From contig NZ_BONC01000058.1 of the NCBI RefSeq assembly GCF_016862515.1, positions 1 to 51,343 on the forward strand: 51,343 nucleotides of DNA. The letters are read 5' to 3'. Below, piece after piece: positions 32,408-41,063 of this stretch. The DNA comes from Asanoa iriomotensis. Lineage in GTDB: Bacteria; Actinomycetota; Actinomycetes; Mycobacteriales; Micromonosporaceae. Each line of letters opens with the position of its first letter. Position 1 is the first letter of the stretch. The position numbers were made by a program, and so were the translations under genes. The notes beneath the pieces were generated by a model. The model had not been told where the DNA came from, did not search any database, and saw only the letters and a list, made by a program, of their open reading frames with translations.

Positions 32408-33163
32408 TCAGGGTTTCGACGCGATGAACGCCGCGATGCCGTCCAGCAGCCGCTGCAGGCCGAACTCGAAGGCGTGGTCGGCGTCGATCAGCCCGTACGT
32501 CTCGCCGGCCGCGGCACCGACCCGGGCGGCCAGGGGGTAGCGCTCGGGGTCGAACACCTTCTCCAGGAGCGGCGCCTGCACCGCCCACCAGGCCTCGTCG
32601 GTCATGCCGCTGCGGTCGGGCGCCTGTGCCGCCTCGACGGCCGCCTGCCCGGCGCCGGTGACGTACGCGAGCACGGAGGTCAGCGCGGTGTCGATCTCGA
32701 CGTCGGACAGGCCGGTGCCGTCGAGGGCGCGCAGTTCGTAGTCGTACTTGGCGATCAGGTTGGGCCCCATCGGCGGGCGGGCGGTGCCGACCTGGAGCAG
32801 CCACGGGTGGCTCCGGTAGAGGGCCAGGTTGGACCGGGCGACGTGGGCGAGCCGGGCCCGCCAGTCGTCGGGCATCTCGGCCCGGTCGGTCTCGCCGAGC
32901 ACCTGGTCGATCATCAGGTCGACGAGCTCGCCCTTGCCGGGCACGTACGTGTAGAGCGACATCGCGCCGACGCCGAGCCGTTCGGCGACGCGGCGCATGG
33001 ACAGCGCGGCGATCCCGTCGCCGTCGGCGATCTCGACCGCCGTCGCGACGATCCTGTCGACGGACAGGCCGCTGCGGCCCTCCTTGTCGGCGGCGCGCCA
33101 GAGCAGCGCCATGCTGCGCGCCGGGTCGCCTGTTCCGCTGTGTTCGACCGCCATGGTTGGCAC
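32408..33163 (-). CDS. TetR-family regulator
   Basis: 251 residues. N-terminal helix-turn-helix (LSMRRVAERLGVGAMSLYTYVPGKGEL) and a TetR_C-type ligand domain (SHPWLLQVGTARPPMGPN; FEFGLQRLLDGI). This subgroup usually controls drug exporters. Divergent from a DrrAB-like ABC exporter with a 71-bp shared region packed with GTAC palindromes, so it probably represses both. Start ATG at 33163; a second ATG at 33154 is possible. Confidence 0.93.
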   Translation of the reverse strand: MPTMAVEHSGTGDPARSMALLWRAADKEGRSGLSVDRIVATAVEIADGDGIAALSMRRVAERLGVGAMSLYTYVPGKGELVDLMIDQVLGETDRAEMPDDWRARLAHVARSNLALYRSHPWLLQVGTARPPMGPNLIAKYDYELRALDGTGLSDVEIDTALTSVLAYVTGAGQAAVEAAQAPDRSGMTDEAWWAVQAPLLEKVFDPERYPLAARVGAAAGETYGLIDADHAFEFGLQRLLDGIAAFIASKP

Positions 33164-33169
33164 CTCGTT

Positions 33170-33217
33170 CCGTACGGTGTACCGTACGCCGTACGGAGTG
33201 TTCCGTACAGCGTACCG
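33170..33217. promoter_or_regulatory. TetR operator array
   Basis: Overlapping palindromes: TACGGT-GT-ACCGTA (33173-33186), CCGTACG-C-CGTACGG (33182-33196), and CCGTACAGCGTACCG (33203-33217). Lies between the TetR and exporter start codons. Confidence 0.75.
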
Positions 33218-33234
33218 ATCATAAGGGGTGACCC

Positions 33235-34185
33235 ATGGAAGCGGTGACGGCGCATGCCCTGCACCGCCGGTTCGGTCAGGTCTCGGCGCTCGCGGGCGTC
33301 GACCTGACCGTGCCGGCCGGCTCGGTGCACGGCCTGCTCGGCCCGAACGGCGCGGGCAAGACCACGCTGGTCCGGATCCTGACCACGCTGCTGCGCCCGA
33401 CCTCGGGCACGGCGACGGTGGCGGGTTTCGACGTGCGTCGCGACCCCGATCGGGTACGCGCGAGCATCGGCCTAGTCGGCCAGCACGCGGCGGTCGACGA
33501 GATCCTGTCGGGCCGGCAGAACCTGGAGATGTTCGGCCGGCTGCACCACCTGGGCGGGGCGACGGCCCGGCGGCTCGCGGTGGAACTGCTGGAGCGGTTC
33601 GGCCTGGCCGACACCGGGTCGCGCGCGGTCAGCACGTACTCCGGTGGGATGCGTCGCCGGCTCGACCTGGCCGCGAGCCTGATCACCGCGCCGCCGGTGC
33701 TGTTCCTCGACGAGCCGACCACGGGACTGGACCCGCGCAGCCGCGGCGAGGTCTGGGACGCGGTCCGCACGCTGGTCGCGGGCGGCACGACGGTGCTGCT
33801 GACGACGCAGTACCTGGAGGAGGTCGACCGGCTCGCCGACCACGTCACGGTGATCGACCACGGCACGGTGATCGCGTCGGGCACGCCGTCGGCGCTCAAG
33901 TCGCGCCTGGGTGGCGACCGCATCGACCTGGTCGTCTCGTCCGGCGACGACCTGCCGGCCGCCGCGGCGCTGCTGGCGTCGCTGACGGGCAACACCCCGG
34001 ACGTCGACGAGGACAACCGCCGCGTGGGCGTCGCGGTCACGGACCGGATGGCGGCGTTGACGGCGACGGTGCGGGGGCTCGCGGACGCCGGCATCGGCGT
34101 CGAGGACGTGACGTTGCGCCGGCCGACCCTCGACGAGGTCTTCCTGCACCTGACCACCGACGACACGAAGCTGGTGACCGCGTGA
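33235..34185 (+). CDS. DrrA-like ABC exporter ATP-binding protein
   Basis: 316 residues, the usual length of the daunorubicin-resistance ATPase family. Walker A GPNGAGKT (37-44), Q-loop [11 protein letters not shown], signature YSGGMRRR, Walker [16 protein letters not shown], and the family C-terminal ending [13 protein letters not shown]. Energises drug or lipid export with the membrane partner that follows (GTGA overlap). ATG at 33235, after AAGGGGTGA. Likely repressed by the divergent TetR protein. Confidence 0.95.
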   Translation: MEAVTAHALHRRFGQVSALAGVDLTVPAGSVHGLLGPNGAGKTTLVRILTTLLRPTSGTATVAGFDVRRDPDRVRASIGLVGQHAAVDEILSGRQNLEMFGRLHHLGGATARRLAVELLERFGLADTGSRAVSTYSGGMRRRLDLAASLITAPPVLFLDEPTTGLDPRSRGEVWDAVRTLVAGGTTVLLTTQYLEEVDRLADHVTVIDHGTVIASGTPSALKSRLGGDRIDLVVSSGDDLPAAAALLASLTGNTPDVDEDNRRVGVAVTDRMAALTATVRGLADAGIGVEDVTLRRPTLDEVFLHLTTDDTKLVTA

Positions 34186-34982
34186 ACCGACTGCGTTGGG
34201 CGCTCGCCGACGGCGCGACCCTGACCCGCCGCGACCTGGACCACTGGGCCCGCCAGCCGGCACAGGTGGTGGTCGGCCTGCTGTTCCCGGTGATGATCGT
34301 GCTGATGTTCGGCTACCTGCTCGGTGGCGGCATGACGGTGCCGGGCGCCGCCGGCGGGTCCGCGTACCGCGAGTTCCTGATTCCGGGCACGCTGGCGCTG
34401 ACGATGGTGTTCGGCCTGGAGGGCACGTTCCAGGCGATCAAGACCGACGTCGCCAAGGGGGTCACGGACCGGTTCCGTTCGATGCCGATGGCGTCGTCGG
34501 CGGTGGTGGTCGGCCGCAGCGTCGCGGACCTGCTCAACGCGGTGGTCTCGCTCGCGGTGCTGGTGCTGTGCGGCCTGGCGATCGGCTGGCGCTGGCATTC
34601 GGGCCTGGGAGCCGCGCTGGCCGCGTTCGGCCTGTTGCTGCTGCTGCGCTTCGCGATGCTCTGGATCGGGATCTACCTCGGCCTGGTCGTCCGCGGCGAG
34701 GGCGCGCTGGTCGCGGTCCAGATCCTGGTGTGGCCGCTGGGCTTCCTGTCGAACACGTTCGCGGCGCCGTCGTCGATGCCGGGTTGGCTGGGCGCGATCG
34801 CGGAGTGGAACCCGCTGTCGTCGACGGTGAGCGCGGCCCGGGAGCTGTTCGGCAACCCGGGCTGGGGCGGCGACTCGTGGGTGGCCCAGCACGCGATCCT
34901 GATGGCGGTCGTGTGGCCGCTGCTGCTGGTCGCGATCTTCTTCCCGCTCTCGGTGCACCGCTACCGCAACCTGGACCGCTGA
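34182..34982 (+). CDS. DrrB-like ABC-2 exporter permease
   Basis: 266 residues with six predicted membrane segments. N-terminal elbow [21 protein letters not shown], then [30 protein letters not shown] is the conserved ABC-2 segment of the DrrB group; ends HRYRNLDR. Start GTG at 34182 overlaps the ATPase stop. The pair forms a complete exporter; cargo unknown. Confidence 0.93.
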   Translation: MNRLRWALADGATLTRRDLDHWARQPAQVVVGLLFPVMIVLMFGYLLGGGMTVPGAAGGSAYREFLIPGTLALTMVFGLEGTFQAIKTDVAKGVTDRFRSMPMASSAVVVGRSVADLLNAVVSLAVLVLCGLAIGWRWHSGLGAALAAFGLLLLLRFAMLWIGIYLGLVVRGEGALVAVQILVWPLGFLSNTFAAPSSMPGWLGAIAEWNPLSSTVSAARELFGNPGWGGDSWVAQHAILMAVVWPLLLVAIFFPLSVHRYRNLDR

Positions 34983-35063
34983 AAGCTCGGCGAAAAGCTG
35001 TCGATCCGGGGGCTCCTCGTTCGACGCGTGGGGACAGGAACCATCACGAGGCAGGAGCACGCG

Positions 35064-35525
35064 ATGCAGAAGATCACCCCGTACCTCTGGTTCGACGGCC
35101 AGGCCGAGCAGGCCGCCGACCACTACGTCTCCATCTTCAAGGACGCGCGGGTCGTCGACGTGGCACGGATGGGCCCCGACGGCCCGGCGATCACCGTCAC
35201 GTTCGAGATCGGCGGGCAGCGGTTCGTCGCGCTCAACGGCGGCCCGCAGTTCACCTTCACCGAAGCGGTCTCGCTCTACGTCAGTTGCGCCGACCAGGAC
35301 GAGGTCGACGAGCTGTGGGAGCGGCTGTCCGAGGGCGGCGAGAAGGGCCGGTGCGGCTGGCTCAAGGACCGCTACGGCGTGTCGTGGCAGGTCATCCCGG
35401 ACGCGCTCGGCGAGCTGATGAGCGACCCCGACCCCCGCAAGGCCGCCCGGGTGGGTGAGGCGATGATGACCATGAGCAAGATCGACATTCAGGCCCTGCG
35501 GGACGCGTACGACCGAACCGAGTGA
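35064..35525 (+). CDS. VOC-superfamily PhnB-like protein
   Basis: 153 residues. MQKITPYLWFDGQAEQAADHY, GGPQFTFTEAVSLYV and KDRYGVSWQVIPDAL match the PhnB / 3-dmu-9_3-mt group of the vicinal oxygen chelate superfamily. Members are small soluble enzymes or binding proteins of mostly unknown substrate. The ATG at 35064 follows AGGCAGGAG, a good ribosome site. Followed by a hairpin terminator. Confidence 0.9.
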   Translation: MQKITPYLWFDGQAEQAADHYVSIFKDARVVDVARMGPDGPAITVTFEIGGQRFVALNGGPQFTFTEAVSLYVSCADQDEVDELWERLSEGGEKGRCGWLKDRYGVSWQVIPDALGELMSDPDPRKAARVGEAMMTMSKIDIQALRDAYDRTE

Positions 35526-35535
35526 TCGGGCCGGA

Positions 35536-35570
35536 CCGCGCCGCGGGCACGAGGGGTGCTCGCGGCGCGG
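35536..35570 (+). terminator. Hairpin after the PhnB-like gene
   Basis: CCGCGCCGCGGGCAC pairs with GTGCTCGCGGCGCGG (15 bp, one G:T), 5-nt loop, 11 bp after the stop codon. Confidence 0.65.
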
Positions 35571-35617
35571 CGCGGCGGGTCGGTGTTCGGGCTGTTCGTC
35601 GGTAGCGTGCGTTCACC

Positions 35618-36712
35618 GTGGACACCGTTGACGTCGAGACCCGGCCCTGCGCCCACTGCGGCCGTCCCGTGCCGCAGAACGTCGGGGCCGGGCGGCCTTT
35701 CCGGTACTGCCGTGACAACGACGGTGAGTGCCAGAAGGCGTCCCGCAACGCGCGGATGCGGCAGCGGGGCGCGCCCGGGCTGACCGGCCAGATCGCCCGG
35801 ACCTGGGAGGTCGTCGACCGGCTCGACCAGGTCGTGGAGACGCTCTCCGACGCCCTGCACGCCGAGCTGTCCCCCGCCGGCGTCGAGCGGCAGGTCGCCC
35901 AGGTGCGGGCCGAGGCCGCTGCGGCCGTCGCGGCCGCGCAGACCGAGCGCGACGACGCCCGCCGGGCCGCCGAGGGGGCCGCCGCCGACGCGCACGCCGC
36001 CCGGCAGGAGCGCGACAGCGCGCGCCGCGAGGCCGCCGCCGCCAACGACGTCGCCGAGGCCGCGGGCCGGGCCGCCGCCGACGCCGCCGGGCGGGCCCGG
36101 GACGCCGAGCGGCTCCGCGACACCGCACAGCAGGCGGCGTCGGCCGCGGCCGCGCTGCGGGCCCAGGCCGAGGTCGACCGGGACGCCGCCCGGCGCGACG
36201 TGCGGGCGCTGCGCGGCGAGCTCGACGCGACCGGGCGCCAGGTCGCGGACCTGACCCGGGAACGCGACACCGCGTTCACCGACGCCCGCCGCGCCACCGA
36301 CTCCGCCGCCGCCGCGGTCGATCAGGCGGCCCGTTTCAGGGCCGAAGCCGCCTCCGCTCTTGACGCGGCGTCGGCCGCCAACAGCGCCGCGGACCAGGCC
36401 CGCCGGGCCGCCGACGAGGCCCGCGCCGCGGCGGGCACGGCGCAGCGGGACCTGGCCGCCGAACGTGACCGGGCGCAGCACCGTGAGCAGGCTCTCGCCG
36501 CCGAGCTGCGGCAGGCCCGCGCGGCGGCGGAGGGAGCACTGGCCAGGCTCGCCGACGCGGCCGGTGAACGCGACGCCGCCCGCGACCGCGTCGCCCAGCT
36601 CGCGGGTCAGGTCGGCGACCTCGCGGCCGCGCTGGCCGCCTTGGGGACGAGGACAGCCCCGGTTGGTACCGGCGGGTCCACAGCTCCCGCACAGGTCGGG
36701 CCCGCCCGGTGA
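35618..36712 (+). CDS. Zinc-finger plus coiled-coil protein
   Basis: 364 residues, function unknown. Residues 11-38 hold four cysteines (Cys11, Cys14, Cys31, Cys38: CAHCGRP then YCRDNDGEC), a likely zinc site. From about 60 to 345 the protein is an almost uninterrupted Ala/Arg/Asp/Glu-rich coiled coil, with more than a third alanine. The last 20 residues are Gly/Pro/Thr-rich. No membrane segment. The layout, a DNA- or protein-binding knuckle on a long rod, resembles KfrA-like plasmid or nucleoid proteins only in outline. Start GTG at 35618. Separated from rbpA by 251 bp. Confidence 0.75.
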   Translation: MDTVDVETRPCAHCGRPVPQNVGAGRPFRYCRDNDGECQKASRNARMRQRGAPGLTGQIARTWEVVDRLDQVVETLSDALHAELSPAGVERQVAQVRAEAAAAVAAAQTERDDARRAAEGAAADAHAARQERDSARREAAAANDVAEAAGRAAADAAGRARDAERLRDTAQQAASAAAALRAQAEVDRDAARRDVRALRGELDATGRQVADLTRERDTAFTDARRATDSAAAAVDQAARFRAEAASALDAASAANSAADQARRAADEARAAAGTAQRDLAAERDRAQHREQALAAELRQARAAAEGALARLADAAGERDAARDRVAQLAGQVGDLAAALAALGTRTAPVGTGGSTAPAQVGPAR

Positions 36713-36893
36713 CCTAGATCGCATCGGCTGAACGGCCGCTTAGGCGGGGTCAAAATTCACATACTGGACACCTGGTCGTAAAACACCAGCAGGCGGCTCC
36801 GGCAGAACCGCTCATGAACGGGCGTCTGCCGCTACGCTCTGACCGTTTACGACGACGTACCTTTGTAAGGAGCGGGACGCGCGTGAGTGCCGG

Positions 36894-36919
36894 GGAATCC
36901 CCCGGCTGCTCCCGTCGTT
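36894..36919 (+). promoter_or_regulatory. SigR-type promoter upstream of rbpA
   Basis: GGAAT (36894-36898), exactly 18 bp, GTT (36917-36919). This equals the consensus of the thiol-stress sigma factor SigR of Streptomyces, whose known targets include rbpA. It lies 44 bp before the rbpA start codon. Confidence 0.75.
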
Positions 36920-36963
36920 GTTCCGTGTGGAGAAAAGCAAGACGACCGAGGGGAAAGCCGATC

Positions 36964-37305
36964 ATGGGCGAGCGCATGCTGCGCGGCAGCCGGCTAGGCG
37001 CAGTCAGCTACGAATCCGACCGCAACACCGAGCTCGCCCCACGCCAGACCCGCGAGTACCTGTGCGCGAAGGGGCACCAGTTCGAGGTGCCGTTCGCCGT
37101 CGACGCCGAGGTTCCGATGACCTGGGAGTGCAAGTTCGACGGCAGCGTGGCTCGGCTCGTGGACGGCAGCGAGCCCGAGCAGAAGAAGGTCAAGCCCCCG
37201 CGTACGCACTGGGACATGCTCCTGGAGCGGCGGTCGATCGCCGAGCTCGAGGACATCCTGGCCGAGCGGCTGGAAGAGGTCCGGGCCCGGCGCGGCGGCA
37301 AGTAG
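36964..37305 (+). CDS. rbpA: RNA polymerase-binding protein RbpA
   Basis: 113 residues, the usual length. The N-terminus MGERMLRGSRLGAVSYESD and the closing ELEDILAERLEEVRARRG are nearly invariant in RbpA. The protein binds RNA polymerase and the principal sigma factor and stabilises open complexes; found only in actinobacteria. The central zinc-binding-type fold has CAKGHQFEVPFA and WECKFDG. The ATG at 36964 follows GAGGGGAAAGCC. A SigR-type promoter and a strong terminator flank the gene. Confidence 0.97.
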   Translation: MGERMLRGSRLGAVSYESDRNTELAPRQTREYLCAKGHQFEVPFAVDAEVPMTWECKFDGSVARLVDGSEPEQKKVKPPRTHWDMLLERRSIAELEDILAERLEEVRARRGGK

Positions 37306-37318
37306 GCCGCAGGCAGCG

Positions 37319-37348
37319 AAAAGCCCCCGCGAACAGCGGGGGCTTTTT
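37319..37348. terminator. Bidirectional intrinsic terminator between rbpA and fxsA
   Basis: AAAAGCCCCCGC, loop GAACA, GCGGGGGCTTTT plus a further T; A-tract on the left and T-tract on the right serve both convergent genes. Confidence 0.92.
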
Positions 37349-37358
37349 CATGCAGTGC

Positions 37359-38039
37359 TCAGCGGCGCGGGCCGGGCTCGACGATCTCGCCTTCGACGAC
37401 CTCGCCCTCGATCACCGGCGGCGGACCACCACCGTGGTCGCCGTCACGCGGCGGCGTCGTCGCGTGGATCCGCGGACCCTGCTCGGCCGGCCCGGTCACG
37501 GTCGGACCCGTGCCCGCGGGCCCGGACGGCCCCGGACCACCGGTCGGTCCCGTCGGCGGACGGGCCGACCCGCCGCCACCGCCGCCGTCGGGCGGACGCG
37601 GGGCGCCGCGCCGGACCCGCACGCGCCGGGGCCCGAAGAGGTCGCCGGCCGCGGCCGACGAGATCCGCCGCTCGGTCGCCCGCCGCGCGACGAGGCGGGC
37701 GATCTGCCGACCGGGCGGCAGCGCCAGCAGGATTCCCAGCACGGCGCTGACCAGGCCGGGGATGGCCAGCAGGAGCCCGGCACCGAGCCCGACGAGCCCG
37801 TCGGTGACCTGGTTGCCGGGTGGCTGCCCGGCGTCGGCGGCGGCCCGGAAGCCGCGCCACGCCCGCATCCCCTCGCGGCGCAGCAGCAACACGCCGGCCG
37901 CGGACGCGGCCAGCACCAGCAGCACCGTGAAACCGAAGCCGATCAGGTGTGCGACCAGGATGAACACGGCGATCTCGACCGCTGCGGTGAGCAGGATCGC
38001 CAGCGGCATCCAGCGGACCAGTCCTTGACGTCGCATCAA
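37359..38039 (-). CDS. fxsA: FxsA-family membrane protein
   Basis: 226 residues. N-terminal half with membrane segments (WMPLAILLTAAVEIAVFILVA; FGFTVLLVLAASAAGVLLL; LLLAIPGLVSAVLGILLAL) and the basic loop LRREGMRAWRGF is the FxsA domain, known in E. coli as a suppressor of phage F exclusion. The C-terminal 90 residues are Gly/Pro-rich and disordered, ending EGEVVEGEIVEPGPRR. Start ATG at 38039 (or 38036). Third gene of the lnt operon, 42 bp after the mannosyltransferase. Confidence 0.88.
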   Translation of the reverse strand: MMRRQGLVRWMPLAILLTAAVEIAVFILVAHLIGFGFTVLLVLAASAAGVLLLRREGMRAWRGFRAAADAGQPPGNQVTDGLVGLGAGLLLAIPGLVSAVLGILLALPPGRQIARLVARRATERRISSAAAGDLFGPRRVRVRRGAPRPPDGGGGGGSARPPTGPTGGPGPSGPAGTGPTVTGPAEQGPRIHATTPPRDGDHGGGPPPVIEGEVVEGEIVEPGPRR

Positions 38040-38081
38040 TCCAGCATGACACGTGGTCGCACGGGCGGCGTCAGGGTCGCG

Positions 38082-38879
38082 TCAGGGTTTGCCACCCGTA
38101 TCGCGCCGGCCGAACAACGCGTCCCGCCGCGAACGCAGGCCCCACACGGTGACCCGCATCAGCGCCTCGCGCACGATCGACGAGCTCATCTTGCTCGCGC
38201 CCCGCTCACGCTCGGCGAACGTGATCGGCACCTCGACGATCTTGAATCCGTTCTTGTGCGTACGCCAGGTCAGCTCGACCTGGAACGAGTAGCCCTGCGA
38301 CGCCACCGACTCGAAGTCGATCTTCTCCAGGACGGGGATCTTGTAGACGCGGTAGCCGCCGGTCGCGTCGCCGTGCGGCATGCCCAGCGCCAGCTTCACG
38401 TACGTGTTGCCGATCCGGGAGATCGCGAACCGGTGCCAGGGCCAGTTGACGACCTTGCCGCCGGGCGTCCACCGCGACCCGATGACGGCGTCGGCGGACC
38501 GGGCGGCGTCCAGCAGGTGCGGCAGCTGCTCGGGCGCGTGGGAGCCGTCGGCGTCCATCTCGACGACGGCGTCGTAGCCGTGGTCGATCGCCCACCGGAA
38601 GCCCTGCACGTAGGCGGCGCCGAGGCCCGCCTTGCCGGGCCGGTGCAGCACGTGGACGTGGCTGTCGTTCTCGGCGAGCCGGTCGGCGATCTCGCCGGTG
38701 CCGTCGGGGCTGTTGTCGTCGGCGACAAGGATGTCGGCGGACGGGACGGCCCGGCGGATCCGGTCGGTGATGACCTCGATGTTGTCGGCCTCGTTGTAGG
38801 TGGGCACCACGACGAGCACCCGCCCGACACCGGGGTAGCCCTCCGTCACGTCGCCAACCGGCGTGTTGCCCTCGCTCAC
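38082..38879 (-). CDS. ppm1: Polyprenol monophosphomannose synthase (GT2)
   Basis: 265 residues. Transfers mannose from GDP-mannose to polyprenyl phosphate, the donor for mannosylated lipoglycans and proteins. GT2 motifs: VVVPTYNEADNIE, DDNSPDGT and EMDADGSHAPEQLP (metal-binding DAD), and ATGGYRVYKI. No membrane domain of its own. In mycobacteria this catalytic domain is fused to the Lnt domain; here the genes are separate but overlap (GTGA at 38876-38879), so the pairing is kept. Start GTG at 38879. Confidence 0.94.
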   Translation of the reverse strand: MSEGNTPVGDVTEGYPGVGRVLVVVPTYNEADNIEVITDRIRRAVPSADILVADDNSPDGTGEIADRLAENDSHVHVLHRPGKAGLGAAYVQGFRWAIDHGYDAVVEMDADGSHAPEQLPHLLDAARSADAVIGSRWTPGGKVVNWPWHRFAISRIGNTYVKLALGMPHGDATGGYRVYKIPVLEKIDFESVASQGYSFQVELTWRTHKNGFKIVEVPITFAERERGASKMSSSIVREALMRVTVWGLRSRRDALFGRRDTGGKP

Positions 38880-40522
38880 CGTGCCTCCGCGGTCGATGTC
38901 GTCGGTGCTCCTGCTGCCGATGGTGCGGCGTCCACGGAGCCCTGGGGGCTTCCGGGCCGCCGGCGCCGGATCACGGCCGCGGCGACCAGGGCGGCCACCG
39001 CGAACCCGGACAGCACCATCTCGGGCCAATAGCCCAACTGCGTAGCAAGCGTACGCGTTGCGCGCGGCGTCATCTCGGTGAGCAGCACACCTGGGGTGTT
39101 GAAGCCCGTCTCCTGGTGGACCGACCCGTCGGGATCGACGAACGCGGACACACCGACGGTAGACGCCATCAGCGCGTCCCGCCCGTGTTCGACGGCCCGC
39201 AGCCGGACCATCGCGAGCTGCTGGCGGGCCTCGGACTCGTCGAATGTCGCGTTGTTGGTCTGGACGGCGAGGATACCGGCGCCGCCGGTCACGGTCTCGC
39301 GGACGATGCCGTCGTAGGCGACCTCGAAGCAGATCACGTCGCCGATCGTGGCCGCTCCCATGTCGAGCACGCCGGGCGTGTCGCCGGCGACGAAGTCGGA
39401 CCGGACCCGGTCGACCTGCTTGCTGACCATGCGGGCGACCTTGCGCAGCGGGATGTACTCGGCGAACGGCACCGGGTGCTGCTTGATGTACATGCGGGAC
39501 TCGTCGGGGCCCTGGCCGGGCAGCCAGACGACGCCGGCGTTGCGGACCTGGTTCTCGCCGGGGCCGCGCAGCACCGCGCCGATCAGGATCGGCGCCTTGA
39601 TCGAGTCGGCGGCGCGGGAGATCGCGGCGGCCGCCTGCGGGTCGAGGAACGGGTCGACGTCGCTGGAGTTCTCGGGCCAGATCACGATGTCGGGCTGCTG
39701 CGCCTGCCCGGCGGTGACGCGGCCGGCCAGCTCGACGGTGCCGGTCACGTGGTTCTCCAGCACGGCACGGCGCTGTGCGTTGAAGTCGAGGCCGAGGCGG
39801 GGCACGTTGCCCTGGATGACGGCGACGCGCACGGGCTGCTGCCCGTCGCCGCCGCCGACCGGGACGAGCAGCCCGACGGCGGCCAGCGCGACCGCGCCGG
39901 CGGCCAGCAGCATGGTCGGTGCGCCCCAGCGGCGCCACGCCGCGGTGACGAGCAGGCCACCGACGACGGCGACCACGAAGGTGACCAGTGGGGCGCCGCC
40001 GACGGCGGCGAACCGCAGCGCCGGCGAGTCACCCTGGCTGAACGCGAGCCGCCCCCAGGGGAAGCCGCCGAACGGGAGCCGGTCGCGGGCGGCTTCCTGG
40101 CCGACCCAGAGGACGCCGGTCAGCAGCGGCCACGTCCAGCGGTGCCGGTCCACCAGCGGGCTCGCGTACGCGGCCGCGGCGCCCAGCAGGGCGATGAACA
40201 GGGACTCGGCGACGAACAGCAGCACCCACGGCAGGGAGCCGGTGTGCAGGTTGGTCCACTCGAGCAGCGGGCCGAAGAAGACGAGCCCGGCGACCAGGCC
40301 CAGCACGGCGCCGGTGCGGGCGCGGCGGCGGTGGACGGCGGCGGCCAGCAGGGCCACCGAGACCGGGGCGAGCCACCACAGGTCGTAGCGCGGGAACGCG
40401 AGGAGCTGGGTGAGGCCGGCGGCGACGGCCATCGGCACCGCGACCCGGGCGGGCAGCGGCCGCGGCGCGGGCTGCGCCGGCACGGCGGGCACAGCGGGCA
40501 CGGCCTCGGTCATGGTCACCAT
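38876..40522 (-). CDS. lnt: Apolipoprotein N-acyltransferase
   Basis: 548 residues. N-terminal membrane domain with about six segments, then a nitrilase-like domain with the Glu-Lys-Cys triad: Glu in WPENSSD, Lys in IKQHPVPF, Cys in VICFEVAY. A final membrane helix near residue 515 (MVLSGFAVAALVAAAVI). Adds the third acyl chain to lipoproteins on the outer face of the membrane. Start ATG at 40522, after GGGAG; ATG at 40513 is an alternative. First gene of an operon with the mannosyltransferase and fxsA. Confidence 0.95.
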   Translation of the reverse strand: MVTMTEAVPAVPAVPAQPAPRPLPARVAVPMAVAAGLTQLLAFPRYDLWWLAPVSVALLAAAVHRRRARTGAVLGLVAGLVFFGPLLEWTNLHTGSLPWVLLFVAESLFIALLGAAAAYASPLVDRHRWTWPLLTGVLWVGQEAARDRLPFGGFPWGRLAFSQGDSPALRFAAVGGAPLVTFVVAVVGGLLVTAAWRRWGAPTMLLAAGAVALAAVGLLVPVGGGDGQQPVRVAVIQGNVPRLGLDFNAQRRAVLENHVTGTVELAGRVTAGQAQQPDIVIWPENSSDVDPFLDPQAAAAISRAADSIKAPILIGAVLRGPGENQVRNAGVVWLPGQGPDESRMYIKQHPVPFAEYIPLRKVARMVSKQVDRVRSDFVAGDTPGVLDMGAATIGDVICFEVAYDGIVRETVTGGAGILAVQTNNATFDESEARQQLAMVRLRAVEHGRDALMASTVGVSAFVDPDGSVHQETGFNTPGVLLTEMTPRATRTLATQLGYWPEMVLSGFAVAALVAAAVIRRRRPGSPQGSVDAAPSAAGAPTTSTAEAR

Positions 40523-40588
40523 CGCACTCCCATTCCGGGAAGGGTACGGCAGCGCCGGCCCAAGATCGCGAGGAGTGCCGGGACGGAA

Positions 40589-40620
40589 ATCGGGGCGTGA
40601 CCGTGAGGTCACGCCCCGAT
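40589..40620 (-). promoter_or_regulatory. Perfect hairpin in the lnt leader
   Basis: ATCGGGGCGTGACC and GGTCACGCCCCGAT form a 14-bp stem with a 4-nt loop, 67 bp before the lnt start. Could be a terminator, an attenuator or the end of a small RNA. Confidence 0.55.
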
Positions 40621-40924
40621 GCTCCCAGGCCCATCCCCGGCCGGTGTGGCAAGGCCGTCCGCGTGACCTTCGTTCCGACCGGACGACGGTTGGCTACCCC
40701 CGCCGGGCCGTTGTCTACTGGCCGCGCCTACCCCCTTGCCCGTACACCGGAATCGGCGACCCCTCATTCGTGGCGGCCCGGTGCGCCGCCCCGCGCCGGC
40801 CGTCCCCACACCCGCTGGACCTGGCCGCCGCAGCGGCCGGATGGTCGCGGACCACCGGCCCCGCTCGGCCAGCGGGTGAAGGGAATGAGCGAACGACGGA
40901 TCGCTTCCCGTGTAGGACTCAACG

Positions 40925-40955
40925 ACGGTACGCGGCGGACCCCTAGGCGTGTCAA
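40925..40955 (-). promoter_or_regulatory. Candidate promoter of the lnt operon or of a leader RNA
   Basis: On the minus strand TTGACA (40955-40950), 19 bp, TACCGT (40930-40925). Good -35, acceptable -10 for an actinobacterial housekeeping promoter. It lies about 400 bp upstream of lnt. Confidence 0.45.
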
Positions 40956-41063
40956 CCGTTGTAGCGCCTCGGATCGTGCGGCCCGGCGTGTCGCGTCGGC
41001 GTGTTCGCGACCGTGTGCGATCGGCGCGCACGGATGCCCGATCATGCACCCGGCATCTGCCGT

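Larger units (their letters stand above)
40523..41063. other. 541-bp gene-free region upstream of lnt
   Basis: Between the MutL-like gene stop and the lnt start. No convincing ORF. It holds a promoter-like element and a perfect hairpin (listed separately), so it may encode a long lnt leader or a small RNA. I could not assign it to a known RNA family by eye. Confidence 0.6.

Noticed and set aside
36918-39032. 704-codon plus-strand frame across rbpA, fxsA and the mannosyltransferase
   Set aside because: Overlaps three well-supported genes and the rbpA terminator.
40589-40955. Cyclic-di-AMP, cobalamin or lysine riboswitch upstream of lnt
   Set aside because: I looked for the conserved cores by eye and found no adequate match; left as an unassigned leader.
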